Both the position numbers and the translations under genes were made by a program. A DNA stretch of 64,000 nucleotides from CAZBDU01 sp964490725 (GTDB taxonomy: Bacteria; Spirochaetota; Spirochaetia; SZUA-6; DRHE01), in contig CAZBDU010000019.1 in assembly GCA_964490725.1 (NCBI GenBank), forward strand, positions 1-64,000, in the 5' to 3' direction. The notes under the pieces are model-generated. The model was given only the letters and a program-made list of their open reading frames with translations, searched no databases and had not been told where the DNA came from. This document shows positions 54,050 through 62,507 of the stretch, piece after piece (position 1 is the first letter of the stretch; each line of letters opens with the position of its first letter).

Positions 54050-54958
54050 CTACTCCTGCATCAGGTCTTCGACCTTGACACCGGCTGCCTGGAGAACCTG
54101 CCGGAAGGGGTCGTAGAAGCTGTCGTCGTGCCGCTCCAGAGCGTCCCACTGGTAGGCGGTGTTGAGAGCCTTCTTGCCTTCCTCGGTCTTGGCAATGTCC
54201 AGGAGGGCGTTGACGATCTTGTCCTGCATTTCCTTCGGAACCGAAGGGCTGAACTGCACGCCGTCGTTGGGGATAGGCACCGAGACTTCCAGCACCTTCA
54301 CCTTCTCCATGACGTCCGGGTGGTCCTTCTCGATGCGGGTGCGGGCGTCCACGTAGGTGGCGCCGCCGGCAACCTTCCCGTCGTACACCGCGGCCGCCAC
54401 CGCGTCGTGGCTGCCGGCGTCCACCACTTTCAGGTCACGGTCTGGATCCACCCCGGCGGCCTTCAGGGTGATCATGGGGATGATCCAGCCGCTGGTGGAC
54501 AGCGGGTCCGGCCGGGCGAAGGCCTTGCCCTTCAGGTCGGTGAGCTTGTTGATGCCGCTGTCGGTGCGGACGATGATCTGGCCGTTGTAGAAGGGGTTGC
54601 CGAAGCGCACGGATACCAGCGCCGCCTTGGCCACTCCCATGTCGGCGGCCATCACGTAGGCGAAAGTGGCCAGGGAGGCCATCTGCGCCGTCGGCGGGTC
54701 GGCCCTGAGGGCCTCGATCACGCCGGCGTACTCCGTGGCGACCAGAGTCTTGAAGTAGTACCCCGTCTTGTCGTGGAGCAGGTCCGCCACCTGCTGGGCC
54801 CCCGCGGAGACGCGCTCCATCTCACCGGAGGGGACGAAGGCCCAGACGATCGGGTTCTCCTCCGATCCCAGAGGCTGCTCCTTCTGGCCGGTGGCAAACG
54901 CGCTCAGGCCTGCCGCCAGAAGCGTGGCCAGCGCGATGAGCGGGATTCGTTTGAGCAT
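54050..54958 (-). CDS. phnD: Phosphonate/phosphite-type ABC solute-binding protein PhnD
   Basis: 302-residue periplasmic binding protein. Signal peptide runs into FATGQKE, again the spirochaete style. PhnD-family blocks are IVWAFVPSGEMERV, LVATEYAGVIEALRADPPTAQMASLATFAYVMA, GQIIVRTDSGINKLTDLKGKAFARPDPLSTSG and VDAGSHDAVAAAVYDGKVAGGATY, matching the anion-binding loops around helix starts. ATG 54958 was chosen 24 codons inside the open frame because AGGAGGAG precedes it. Promoter at 55002-55031. Confidence 0.92.
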   Translation of the reverse strand: MLKRIPLIALATLLAAGLSAFATGQKEQPLGSEENPIVWAFVPSGEMERVSAGAQQVADLLHDKTGYYFKTLVATEYAGVIEALRADPPTAQMASLATFAYVMAADMGVAKAALVSVRFGNPFYNGQIIVRTDSGINKLTDLKGKAFARPDPLSTSGWIIPMITLKAAGVDPDRDLKVVDAGSHDAVAAAVYDGKVAGGATYVDARTRIEKDHPDVMEKVKVLEVSVPIPNDGVQFSPSVPKEMQDKIVNALLDIAKTEEGKKALNTAYQWDALERHDDSFYDPFRQVLQAAGVKVEDLMQE

Positions 54959-55001
54959 GTTGCTCCTCCTCTTTGTTGATACGTGTTGCATCGCCTGAGA
55001 A

Positions 55002-55031
55002 GAGTAGATCAGCACCCCGCGTGTAGTCAAG
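55002..55031 (-). promoter_or_regulatory. Promoter of the phn-type operon
   Basis: On the minus strand TTGACT (55031-55026) and TACTCT (55007-55002) with an 18-base spacer; transcription would start about 54995. The adjacent 55032-55124 is a GC-rich spacer without a gene. Confidence 0.5.
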
Positions 55032-55124
55032 CAAGAGCAGAGCCCCGCCGCCGCCCAGGGGCGCCCGGGCCCGCCGCCGCGCAGAGGGCGCGGCCCACCG
55101 CCCGCGGCCGCCGCCCAGGGCGGC

Positions 55125-56336
55125 TCAGAAGTGAAGGTTGAAGTCGATGTCCAGCTTCCACGGCGCTCCGTCCAGGCGCGCTCCGATCAGCGGGAAGTGG
55201 GCGTAGACCCGCACGTAGGTGATGTCGAATACATCCAGGTACACCCCCACCCCGGTGGAGGCAAGCACCCCTCCGGCGCCGTCGTAGGGGGCCGGCGCCC
55301 CCCAGTAGCCCCGGCCGTAGCCGATGTCGAAGTAGGCGAGAGCTCCGGGGACGAGGCTCGCGAAGTACAGCGAGGGCAGATTGGCCCGGATCTCCAGGTT
55401 GTTCACCGCCTTCAACTGGGTGTCCCAGGAGAACTCCTCGAACCCCCGCACCGAATCGGCCAGGCCGGAGCGCAGCTCCGTCCCTCCGAAGGTCTCCATG
55501 ACGTACAGCGGCATGCTCCGGGCCGCATCGGCGTAGTCCAGGGACGCGTACTCTCCCAGGTAGACGGTGAACGCGTTCTTCCTGGCCTGCGGCGAGGCCT
55601 GGTAGAGGACCTTGAAGAAGCGGGCCGAGACGTTGAGCCGCCAGAAGTCGCTGGCCCCCATCACCGACGGGATCCAGGGGCTGGCCTCGAAGGAGCCCTC
55701 CGCGTACAACCCGTCGTACGCCTTGGTCCTGTCGTCGTGCCGCAGGTCGTTCAGGTCCACCCCCAGGAGGAAGGAGGTGCCGAAGATTCCGTAGGCGTCC
55801 GTGCCGGCGTAGCTCTGCTGCCAGAGGGAGTGATACTCCTGGATGAGCGCCACGCGCGAGGGGTCGGTGCCCCAGAAGGCGCGCCCCTCCAGGTAGCGGT
55901 CGTAGCGCCCGCGGTAGAAGACAAAGCCCTCCAGCAGGTTGTGCCCTTCCTCCTGGTTCCAGAGGATGCCCTGGCGGAGACCGAGCTGCCACTGGAAGTT
56001 GGGGCTGTTGAACTCCAGGTTGCGGTCGTGCCCCGCCGCCCTATCCGGCGGGATCTGGAAGTTGGGGGTGTAGTCCACGGCCCGGTAGGTCTCGAAGCCC
56101 TCGTAGCCCCCTCCCAGGGTGGCCTCCAGCACCGTGTCCAGGCCCGGCAGCAGGGAGAGCCCGCGATAGCCCAGCCTCACGTCCAGACCGGTGGGGATGA
56201 GGTCCAGCCCCCAGAAGAAATGCCAGCGCACGCCGGCCAGGCCGAAGAGGAAGGGGCTGCCCCTTCCAGCCTCCTGGGCCCAGAGGCCGGCGCCCAGGGC
56301 CAGGCTGAGCGCCGCGATGCACACGATCTTGCGCAT
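55125..56336 (-). CDS. Predicted outer-membrane beta-barrel protein
   Basis: 403-residue exported protein; signal peptide ends LGAGLWAQ. The mature part is full of alternating amphipathic strands, and its C-terminal third resembles surface-antigen/Omp85-like barrels: LGEYASLDYADAARSMPLYVMETFGGTELRSG, FDIGYGRGYWG, GVGVYLDVFDITYVRVYAHFP. It ends in Phe (FNLHF), as expected for barrel assembly. No POTRA domains were seen, so it is not BamA. It lies 42 bases downstream of the SerK-like gene on the same strand, so the two may be one transcript. Function unknown. Confidence 0.75.
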   Translation of the reverse strand: MRKIVCIAALSLALGAGLWAQEAGRGSPFLFGLAGVRWHFFWGLDLIPTGLDVRLGYRGLSLLPGLDTVLEATLGGGYEGFETYRAVDYTPNFQIPPDRAAGHDRNLEFNSPNFQWQLGLRQGILWNQEEGHNLLEGFVFYRGRYDRYLEGRAFWGTDPSRVALIQEYHSLWQQSYAGTDAYGIFGTSFLLGVDLNDLRHDDRTKAYDGLYAEGSFEASPWIPSVMGASDFWRLNVSARFFKVLYQASPQARKNAFTVYLGEYASLDYADAARSMPLYVMETFGGTELRSGLADSVRGFEEFSWDTQLKAVNNLEIRANLPSLYFASLVPGALAYFDIGYGRGYWGAPAPYDGAGGVLASTGVGVYLDVFDITYVRVYAHFPLIGARLDGAPWKLDIDFNLHF

Positions 56337-56378
56337 TCAGAGTTCCTCCGCAATGAGGCTCGGCTCCAGCCCGCGGGG

Positions 56379-57230
56379 TCAGTCCGACAGGACCAGCACC
56401 GACTCCGGGTAGTAGCGAACCATGTTGTTCTCCAGGCACCAGTTCAGCCGGGCCTGCAGGAGCCTGTTCTTGGTCTCCAGGTCGATATCCTCCTTCAGGA
56501 GGATGAAGTCGATGTCGATGCGCAGCGGCCGCAGGGGAAAGAGGTGCCGCGTGCTCTTGCGGGGAAGGATCTTGCCCTCCACGGTCCGCCGCACCACCTC
56601 CTCCTTGGTGAAAAAGGGGCGCTTGAACAGCGCCGCCGCCTTGGCGTGCTGCTGGAAAGTGCTCTGGGCCTGGTCGTCCGCCACGTAGACAATGCGCAGG
56701 CTGCGCCGGTCAAGGTCCGCCTCGAAGTCCTTCAGCGCCCGGATGAGGATGTCCAGGGACTGAAGCTCCCCGCTCATCCGCATCTCGAACACCTCCCCGC
56801 TGCGGGTCAGCAGGCCGAAGCAGGAGGCGTGGCTTCCGATCCGCTCCAGCATCCCGGCGAAATCGCGGTGCCTGTGCAGCTCCAGTCCTTGCTGGCGGGC
56901 GAACCCGCTCAGGAGATCCGGGAAGGCGCAGGGCTCCAGGATGAGGGCGTCCCATCCGTACAGCCCGATGGAGGGGTCGTCGTAGTCCACCTCGTACACC
57001 ACGATGTCCCGGCAGCCCAGCGCCTTCAGCGCCGTCAGGCGGTGCATCCCGTCCAGGGCGATGTAGTGCCCCTGGTACTGGGTGACGATGATCGGGTTCT
57101 TGACGATGCCGTCGTGGTCGATGTTGGTGCCCAGCTTCTGGGTCCAATCCTGGACCACTCCCTCGTGCAGGAGGATGCGCGAGATGGGAATGATCTTGAT
57201 CTTGGCGAATACTTCCTTCACCGGCGGCAC
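56379..57230 (-). CDS. ParB-fold protein, SbnI/SerK (free serine kinase)-like
   Basis: 283 residues. The N-terminal ParB/sulfiredoxin-type domain reads IIPISRILLHEG, then NPIIVTQYQGHYIALDGMHR and LTALKALGCRDIVVYEVDY. The C-terminal part (about 205-283) has FTKEEVVRRTVEGKILPRK, RHLFPLRPLRIDIDF and a YYPESVLVL end. This architecture and phrase order resemble SbnI of Staphylococcus and archaeal SerK, which phosphorylate free L-serine; the LHE Glu would be the catalytic candidate. DNA-partitioning ParB is unlikely because there is no helix-turn-helix or parA. GTG 57230 is used; GTG 57221 is possible. Divergent from mnmA. Confidence 0.65.
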   Translation of the reverse strand: MPPVKEVFAKIKIIPISRILLHEGVVQDWTQKLGTNIDHDGIVKNPIIVTQYQGHYIALDGMHRLTALKALGCRDIVVYEVDYDDPSIGLYGWDALILEPCAFPDLLSGFARQQGLELHRHRDFAGMLERIGSHASCFGLLTRSGEVFEMRMSGELQSLDILIRALKDFEADLDRRSLRIVYVADDQAQSTFQQHAKAAALFKRPFFTKEEVVRRTVEGKILPRKSTRHLFPLRPLRIDIDFILLKEDIDLETKNRLLQARLNWCLENNMVRYYPESVLVLSD

Positions 57231-57290
57231 AACCTTACACCGTCGCTCCCCCCGCTTTCAAGCCTCATCGCGTTTGTGTACATTGGGGCC

Positions 57291-58349
57291 ATGGTGCTGG
57301 CAGCCGCCTTGAGCGGCGGAGTGGATTCCAGCGTGGCGGCCATGCTGCTGCGCCCCGGGTGGCCGGAGATGGTGGGGGCCAGTCACGTCATCTGGCCCGG
57401 CTCCCGTTGCTGCACCGTGGAGGTGCTCCAGCGGGCCCGCGAGGTGTGCCGCCGGCTGGAGATTCCCTACCTGCAGGTCGACCTGGTGGAGGCGTTCCGC
57501 ACGGAGGTGGTGGGAGATTTCCTCGACACCTACCTGGAGGGGAGGACCCCCAACCCCTGTGTGGTCTGCAACCGGGCCATTCGCTTCGACCGTTTCTATC
57601 AGCTGCTGGTCCGGCGGCTGCGCCGCCGGGGGATGCTTCCGGCGGGGGAGCCGCTGCGCTTCGCCACCGGACATTACGCGCGGGTCGTGCGGCAGGAAGA
57701 CAGGTACTGCCTGGCCAGGGGCAGGGATCGGGCCAAGGACCAGTCCTACATGCTGGCTCAGGTGCGGCCCGAGATGCTGCCCAACCTGGTGCTTCCCCTG
57801 GGGGAGCGGCTGAAGAGCGAGATCGTGGAGCTGGCGGGACGTTACGGTCTGGACTACCGGGGCGTGCCGGAGAGCCAGGACGCCTGCTTCGTGGACGGGG
57901 ACTACGTGGAGTTCATCCACCGCCACAGCGGCCGGGAGGACCTGCTGCAGCCCGGGCCGATCGTGGATCCCGCCGGCCGGGTGCTGGGCACCCACGCCGG
58001 GGCGATCCACTACACGGTGGGCCAGCGCCGCGGGCTGGGGCTGAGCGGCGGGCCCTGGTACGTGCAGCGCCTGGAGCCAGAGCGCAACCGCGTGGTGGTG
58101 GCCCGCAGGGACCAGACGCGCCGGGGTGAGTTCTCCGTGGAGCGCGCCAACTGGTTCATCCCGCAGCCGCGTTCGGCCTTGCAGTGCGCGGTGAAGCTGC
58201 GCTACAGGAGCGCAGAGGTTCCCTGCACCGTGGAGCCGGAGGGAGAGGGTTTTCGCGTGGTTCTGCGCCGGGGCGAGGTGGTGAGCCCCGGACAGTCGGC
58301 GGTCTTCTACGACGGCGAGCTGGTGCTGGGGGGCGCGATCATCGCCTGA
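57291..58349 (+). CDS. mnmA: tRNA 2-thiouridylase MnmA
   Basis: Transfers sulfur to U34 of tRNA for Lys, Glu and Gln. The 352 residues have the PP-loop SGGVDSS (8-14), RTPNPCVVCNRAIRF and SQDACFVDG carrying the two catalytic Cys (before N-R and in D-A-C-F). The late AIHYTVGQRRGLGL block and the C-terminal beta-barrel domain also fit. The N-terminal segment between PP-loop and first Cys is shorter than in E. coli, as the long tRNA-contact insert is reduced. ATG 57291; the frame is open far upstream but that part is antisense to other genes. Confidence 0.94.
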   Translation: MVLAAALSGGVDSSVAAMLLRPGWPEMVGASHVIWPGSRCCTVEVLQRAREVCRRLEIPYLQVDLVEAFRTEVVGDFLDTYLEGRTPNPCVVCNRAIRFDRFYQLLVRRLRRRGMLPAGEPLRFATGHYARVVRQEDRYCLARGRDRAKDQSYMLAQVRPEMLPNLVLPLGERLKSEIVELAGRYGLDYRGVPESQDACFVDGDYVEFIHRHSGREDLLQPGPIVDPAGRVLGTHAGAIHYTVGQRRGLGLSGGPWYVQRLEPERNRVVVARRDQTRRGEFSVERANWFIPQPRSALQCAVKLRYRSAEVPCTVEPEGEGFRVVLRRGEVVSPGQSAVFYDGELVLGGAIIA

Positions 58350-59127
58350 GGGGGGCCTGCCCGCCTCGTCCGCCGGCCAACCGGTCCTCCAGGGCGTCGC
58401 GGGTCACCAGGAAGCTGGTCTGCTCCAGGTTGAGCCAGGCGGCCGGGACGCTTCCGTCCGCCCGCAGCACCCGCTCCAGCGCCGCCCGTTTGGCCGCTCC
58501 CGCCACCAGGAAGGCGATGGCGCGCGAGGCCGCGAGCAGCCCGGGGGTGATGGTCAGACGCCAGCGCTCCAGCGCCGGCACGAACACCGCCCGGGCGCTG
58601 CCAGGCAGATCCGGGGAGACCGGGGCGGCGGCCTCCGGGCCGAGCGCCGCCCGTGCGCCCGGGAAGAGCGAGGCAGTGTGGCCCTCCTCTCCCAGCCCCA
58701 GCAGCACCAGATCGGCCCGCCCGCCGCTGCCGGACAGCAGCGCCATCAGGCGCTCGCCGAAGGACTCGGCGCAGGCGTCCGGCCGCCCGCTTCCCGCCCG
58801 CCACGACAGGAGGCTCTCCGGCGCCAGACCCGCCGGGGCCAGCAGGTTCCGGCGGACCATCCTCTCGTTGCTGTCTGGATGGCCGTCGGGCACCCAGCGC
58901 TCATCGGCCAGGAACCAGCGCACCCGGGAGCCGGCCGCGGGCCGCTGGCGGAGCAGCTCCGCCAGCTGGCGGTAGCAGCCCTGCGGCGTGGAGCCCCCTG
59001 CCAGGCCGGCTACGCACAGCTCGCGCTCCCTCAAGGCCGCCTCGATCCGCTCCAGCAGAAAGGAGGCGGCCGCCGCGGAGAGGTCCTCCAGATCCCTGTA
59101 CACGTGCACCGCAGCCGCGCTCACCAC
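58339..59127 (-). CDS. pgl: 6-phosphogluconolactonase
   Basis: Second enzyme of the oxidative pentose phosphate pathway, 262 residues (DevB/SOL type). Conserved blocks: VAGLAGGSTPQGCYRQLA, RWFLADERWVPDGHPDSNERMVR, LVLLGLGEEGHTASLFPG (active-site His) and RLTITPGLLAASRAIAFLVAGAAK. GTG 59127 overlaps the opcA-like stop. The 3' end overlaps mnmA by 11 bases on the opposite strand. Confidence 0.93.
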   Translation of the reverse strand: MVSAAAVHVYRDLEDLSAAAASFLLERIEAALRERELCVAGLAGGSTPQGCYRQLAELLRQRPAAGSRVRWFLADERWVPDGHPDSNERMVRRNLLAPAGLAPESLLSWRAGSGRPDACAESFGERLMALLSGSGGRADLVLLGLGEEGHTASLFPGARAALGPEAAAPVSPDLPGSARAVFVPALERWRLTITPGLLAASRAIAFLVAGAAKRAALERVLRADGSVPAAWLNLEQTSFLVTRDALEDRLAGGRGGQAPLRR

Positions 59128-60182
59128 CGGCCCTCCACGGCGGAGGGGAAGGATTCGGCCGCCACCCGCAGGGCGCTTGCCAGCAGCGGGTCCTCCTGGA
59201 TCGAGTCGGTCTCGCGCAGCAGGACTTCCCCGGCTTCCGGGACGTGGAAGCGCAGCGGCTCCTCCTCGCTCTCGTCGGCGGACAGGCAGCCGCAGCCGTC
59301 CTCACGGCATTCCAGCCTGAGCCGCTCCCCTGCGGCGGTGGTGAACACGGCCCGGAAGCCCTCCCGCAACGGTCCCGGGTCCCGGTGCACGGCGCGGATC
59401 GGCTCATCCTGCAGGTCTCTGCCCTCTGCTGCCGGCCCGCCCGCAGCAGAGGCCCGCCCGGTGTCTTTCTGGGGGTCCAATCTGCGGCCCAGCCTCTCGG
59501 CCAGCCAGGAGAAGAACAGGATGCCCTCCGCCGCCTCTCCCCCCTGAAGCTCCACGCTGGTGATCCGCGGCAGCAGCGCCCTGGCCTGCGGTGGGTTGAA
59601 CAGTCGGGCGGCGCCGACGCGCAGCGGCAGAAGCCGGTGCCAGGCGAAGTCGGAGACCGGCACGGCTCCCGGCCGCTGGAGGTACCCGGCCAGGGACCGG
59701 CAGGCAGCCAGCGGCTGCTCGCCCAGGCTCTGGCCGTAGCCGGAGTCCACCAGGATGCGATCCACGTGCTCGCCGGCGCGCCGGAACAGCGGCGGCACCG
59801 GATCCAGGGGGTGCAGCCACCAGAGCAAGCTGGGTATCTCCCGGATCAGCAGCGGCGACCAGAACCCCGGGTCCTCACCCATGCCGTCCGGGCCGCAGCG
59901 GATATGGATCTCCTGGAAGCAGAGCTCCGCGTTGCGCGGATCCGGGTGGCAGCGGGCGGACGCCTCCACCTCGGTGGCCCCCTCGAAGCCGCTCTCCACG
60001 ATGATGATCCGGGCCGGACGCTTGCCCAGCATGTAGCCCAGCGCCGCCTCCGCGGGGTTCTCCCTGAAGGCCCGGCGAAAGACGATCAGGTTGAACAGGC
60101 TGGCCCTGGTGCGCGCGGCGGCCGAGGCTGCGATGCTCCGGGCGATCTCCCGTTCTATCTCGTCGGGGCGTATCAGGCTCAT
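59121..60182 (-). CDS. opcA: OpcA-like glucose-6-phosphate dehydrogenase assembly/activator protein
   Basis: 353-residue protein between zwf and pgl. OpcA-family phrases: RTRASLFNLIVF, LGKRPARIIIVESG, PLLIREIPSLLWWLHPLDP and HVDRILVDSG. The later part is Cys-containing (ECREDGCGCL) and acidic. In cyanobacteria and actinobacteria OpcA is an allosteric or redox-linked activator of G6PDH. ATG 60182 overlaps the zwf stop (ATGA) and the end overlaps pgl, so all three are coupled. The open frame upstream of 60182 is the antisense of zwf codons. Confidence 0.85.
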   Translation of the reverse strand: MSLIRPDEIEREIARSIAASAAARTRASLFNLIVFRRAFRENPAEAALGYMLGKRPARIIIVESGFEGATEVEASARCHPDPRNAELCFQEIHIRCGPDGMGEDPGFWSPLLIREIPSLLWWLHPLDPVPPLFRRAGEHVDRILVDSGYGQSLGEQPLAACRSLAGYLQRPGAVPVSDFAWHRLLPLRVGAARLFNPPQARALLPRITSVELQGGEAAEGILFFSWLAERLGRRLDPQKDTGRASAAGGPAAEGRDLQDEPIRAVHRDPGPLREGFRAVFTTAAGERLRLECREDGCGCLSADESEEEPLRFHVPEAGEVLLRETDSIQEDPLLASALRVAAESFPSAVEGRW

Positions 60183-61675
60183 AGCTTTCTCCACCTCCGT
60201 GCCTCGCCGATCAGCCGCCGGGCCTCCTCGGGGCCGCTGGAGCCGGCGGGATACTCCACCGGGGCCCCTTCGGCCCAGGAGGCGCTCACGCTGTCCACGA
60301 AGCGCCAGGCCGCCTCCACCTCGTCGCCGCGGGTGTAGAGGGTGGCGTCCCCCAGCAGCGCGTCCAGCAGCAGCCTCTCGTAGGCCTCCGGCGGCTCGTC
60401 CCCGAAGCTGGCGCCGTAGGAGAAGTCCATGTTCACCGGGCGCATGTCGGCGCCGAAGCCGGGCACCTTGGCGTTGAAGGACAGGGAGATCCCCTCGTCC
60501 GGCTGGATGCGCATCACCAGCGTGTTGGCCAGGGTGGGGCTCACCGCGAGCCGTTCGAAAACGATGTGCGGCGGCAGCTTGAACTGGACGCCGATCTCCG
60601 TGGTGCGGCGCGCCAAGCGCTTGCCCGTGCGCAGAAAGAACGGCACCCCCGACCACCGCCAGGAATCCAGGCTCAGCCGCAGCGCCACGTAGGTTTCGGT
60701 GCGGGAGTCCGCCCTCACCCCATCCTCGCTGCGGTACCCCGGCACCTCCCGCCCCTCCACGATGCCGGGGCCGTACTGCGCCCGCACGGCGTCGGTGGAC
60801 GCCCTGGCGGGAGAAAGCGGCTGAATCGACTTGAGCACCTTCACCTTTTCGGTGCGAATCGAGTCCGCATTCAGATCGTTGGGGGGCTCCATCGCCACCA
60901 GGCACAGCAGCTGGAGCAGGTGATTCTGCACGATGTCCCGCAGGGCGCCGGCCTTCTCGTAGTAGCCGCCGCGAGTGCCCACCCCCAGGGTCTCCGCCAT
61001 GGTGATCTGCACGTGATCGATGTAGCGGCTGTTCCAGATGGGCTCGTAGACTCCGTTGCCGAAACGCAGGGTCATGACGTTCTGGACCGTCTCCTTGCCC
61101 AGGTAGTGGTCGATCCGGTACACCTGATCCTCCCGGAAGACCCCCAAAAGCCGGCGATTGAGCTCCCGCGCCGAGGCCAGGTCCGAGCCGAAGGGCTTTT
61201 CCACCACGATGCGCGTGAAGGCGCCCGCCCCACCGTTGCTGCGGGCGATTCCTCCCATCCGCGTTGCCGCCAGATTGTCCACGATGGTGTCGTAGGTGCC
61301 GGGAGGGCTGGCCAGGTAGTACAGCCGGTTGGGCGGGTCGGCGTGGCGCCCGGCGATGGCCCGGTAGCCGGCGCGGTCCTCGAAGGTGGAGGAGACGAAG
61401 CGCACCCGCTGCAGGAACGCCCGGCGCAGGTCCGCCTCCCCGCTTCGCTCTTCGATCATATCGGCCACCCTCCGGCGGAAGTCCTGGTCGGACCAGTCAC
61501 GCCGGGCGAAGCCCACGATGCGGAACTCCCGCAGGAATCCGGCGCTGAACAGGGAGTACAGGGCCGGAACGAGCTTGCGCGCAGTCAGATCGCCGCTGGC
61601 TCCCAGGATGACCAGGGTGAAGGGGGGCGGCTGGCGCGGGATCTTCAGCCCGGTCAGAAGGGGATTATCGCGCAT
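60179..61675 (-). CDS. zwf: Glucose-6-phosphate dehydrogenase
   Basis: Commits glucose-6-phosphate to the oxidative pentose phosphate pathway with NADP reduction. From ATG 61675 the product has 498 residues. NADP site is VILGASGDLTARKLVPALY; substrate/catalytic block is YRIDHYLGKETVQN; further on are FGNGVYEPIWNSRYIDHVQI and RTGKRLARRTTEI. A TTG at 61729 would add 18 residues. No clear Shine-Dalgarno precedes ATG 61675, which lies in a short divergent region with birA, so a near-leaderless mRNA is possible. Confidence 0.95.
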   Translation of the reverse strand: MRDNPLLTGLKIPRQPPPFTLVILGASGDLTARKLVPALYSLFSAGFLREFRIVGFARRDWSDQDFRRRVADMIEERSGEADLRRAFLQRVRFVSSTFEDRAGYRAIAGRHADPPNRLYYLASPPGTYDTIVDNLAATRMGGIARSNGGAGAFTRIVVEKPFGSDLASARELNRRLLGVFREDQVYRIDHYLGKETVQNVMTLRFGNGVYEPIWNSRYIDHVQITMAETLGVGTRGGYYEKAGALRDIVQNHLLQLLCLVAMEPPNDLNADSIRTEKVKVLKSIQPLSPARASTDAVRAQYGPGIVEGREVPGYRSEDGVRADSRTETYVALRLSLDSWRWSGVPFFLRTGKRLARRTTEIGVQFKLPPHIVFERLAVSPTLANTLVMRIQPDEGISLSFNAKVPGFGADMRPVNMDFSYGASFGDEPPEAYERLLLDALLGDATLYTRGDEVEAAWRFVDSVSASWAEGAPVEYPAGSSGPEEARRLIGEARRWRKL

Positions 61676-61712
61676 GGGTATAAGGTGGTACAAAGGGGTG
61701 GGAAAATCAAAC

Positions 61713-62507
61713 GTGTCGGGGAACCGCAAGGGTCCACGCCCCCTGGAGGTAAGCTCGCCCTGGCCGGGGGCAAGGGTGCTCTACTTGGCCGAAACGGAGT
61801 CCACCATGGAGGAGGCGCGGCGGCTTCATGGAGCGGGCTGGCCGCCGGGTACCACGGTCATGGCCGGCTACCAGCGCAGCGGCCGGGGCCGGTTCCCCGA
61901 GCGGCGCTGGCGAGCCGCCCGCTCCAGCAGCCTGCTGTGTACCATCCTTCTGCCTCTCGATCTGCCCTTCGCCCCGCAGCGCCTGCCGGTGCTCATCGGC
62001 CTGGCCCTGGCGCGCACCCTGGAGGGAATGTTCGGCATCCCGGCGCGGATCAAGTGGCCCAACGACCTCACTCACGAGGGGCGGAAGCTGGCCGGCATCC
62101 TCTGTGAAGCCAGGGCCGAGGAGGGGGGGGTGATCCTGGCGGGCATCGGGCTGAACGTCAACCAGAGGCGCTTTCCCCGGGAGCTTGCCTCCACGGCCCG
62201 GTCGCTGCGGCAGATCCTGGGCCGGCGGGTGGAGATTGCCCCGCTTGTGGAGCGGCTGCTGAGGGAGGTGCGGGCGGCGCTGGAGGATCCCGGGTGGCAC
62301 CCGGAGCTGAACCGCCGGCTTCTCTGGCTGGGAGAGCCGGTGGTGGTGGACCGGCAGGTGCCGGGCGCCGAGGCGCCCCGGCGCCTTCAGGGGGAGCTGG
62401 CCGGGTTGGGGGAGGACGGCTGCCTGCTGCTGCGCCTGGAAGGCGGCAGGCTGGAGCGCGTGGTCAGCGGGCAGCTCGGGCCGGCTTCACCGCCTCAGCG
62501 CACCTGA
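61713..62507 (+). CDS. birA: Biotin--[acetyl-CoA-carboxylase] ligase, short form
   Basis: Attaches biotin to carboxylase carrier domains. The 264-residue form lacks the N-terminal helix-turn-helix of E. coli BirA, so it is an enzyme only, not a repressor. Landmarks: ETESTMEEARRL, the biotin loop GYQRSGRGRFPERRW, IKWPNDLTHEGRKLAGIL and GGVILAGIGLNVN, plus a C-terminal SH3-like domain (LQGELAGLGEDGCLLLRL). GTG 61713 is the likeliest start among several GTGs; the ribosome site is weak. The first Gly of GRGRxG is partly changed (GRGRFP). Confidence 0.92.
   Translation: MSGNRKGPRPLEVSSPWPGARVLYLAETESTMEEARRLHGAGWPPGTTVMAGYQRSGRGRFPERRWRAARSSSLLCTILLPLDLPFAPQRLPVLIGLALARTLEGMFGIPARIKWPNDLTHEGRKLAGILCEARAEEGGVILAGIGLNVNQRRFPRELASTARSLRQILGRRVEIAPLVERLLREVRAALEDPGWHPELNRRLLWLGEPVVVDRQVPGAEAPRRLQGELAGLGEDGCLLLRLEGGRLERVVSGQLGPASPPQRT

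Noticed and set aside
53131..55031. Phosphonate degradation locus
   Set aside because: Only transporter genes are present; no C-P lyase, phosphonatase or phosphite dehydrogenase gene was seen, so the ligand is left open.
56379..57230. Chromosome-partitioning ParB
   Set aside because: No helix-turn-helix domain, no parA neighbour and no parS-like site; the C-terminal half resembles SbnI/SerK.
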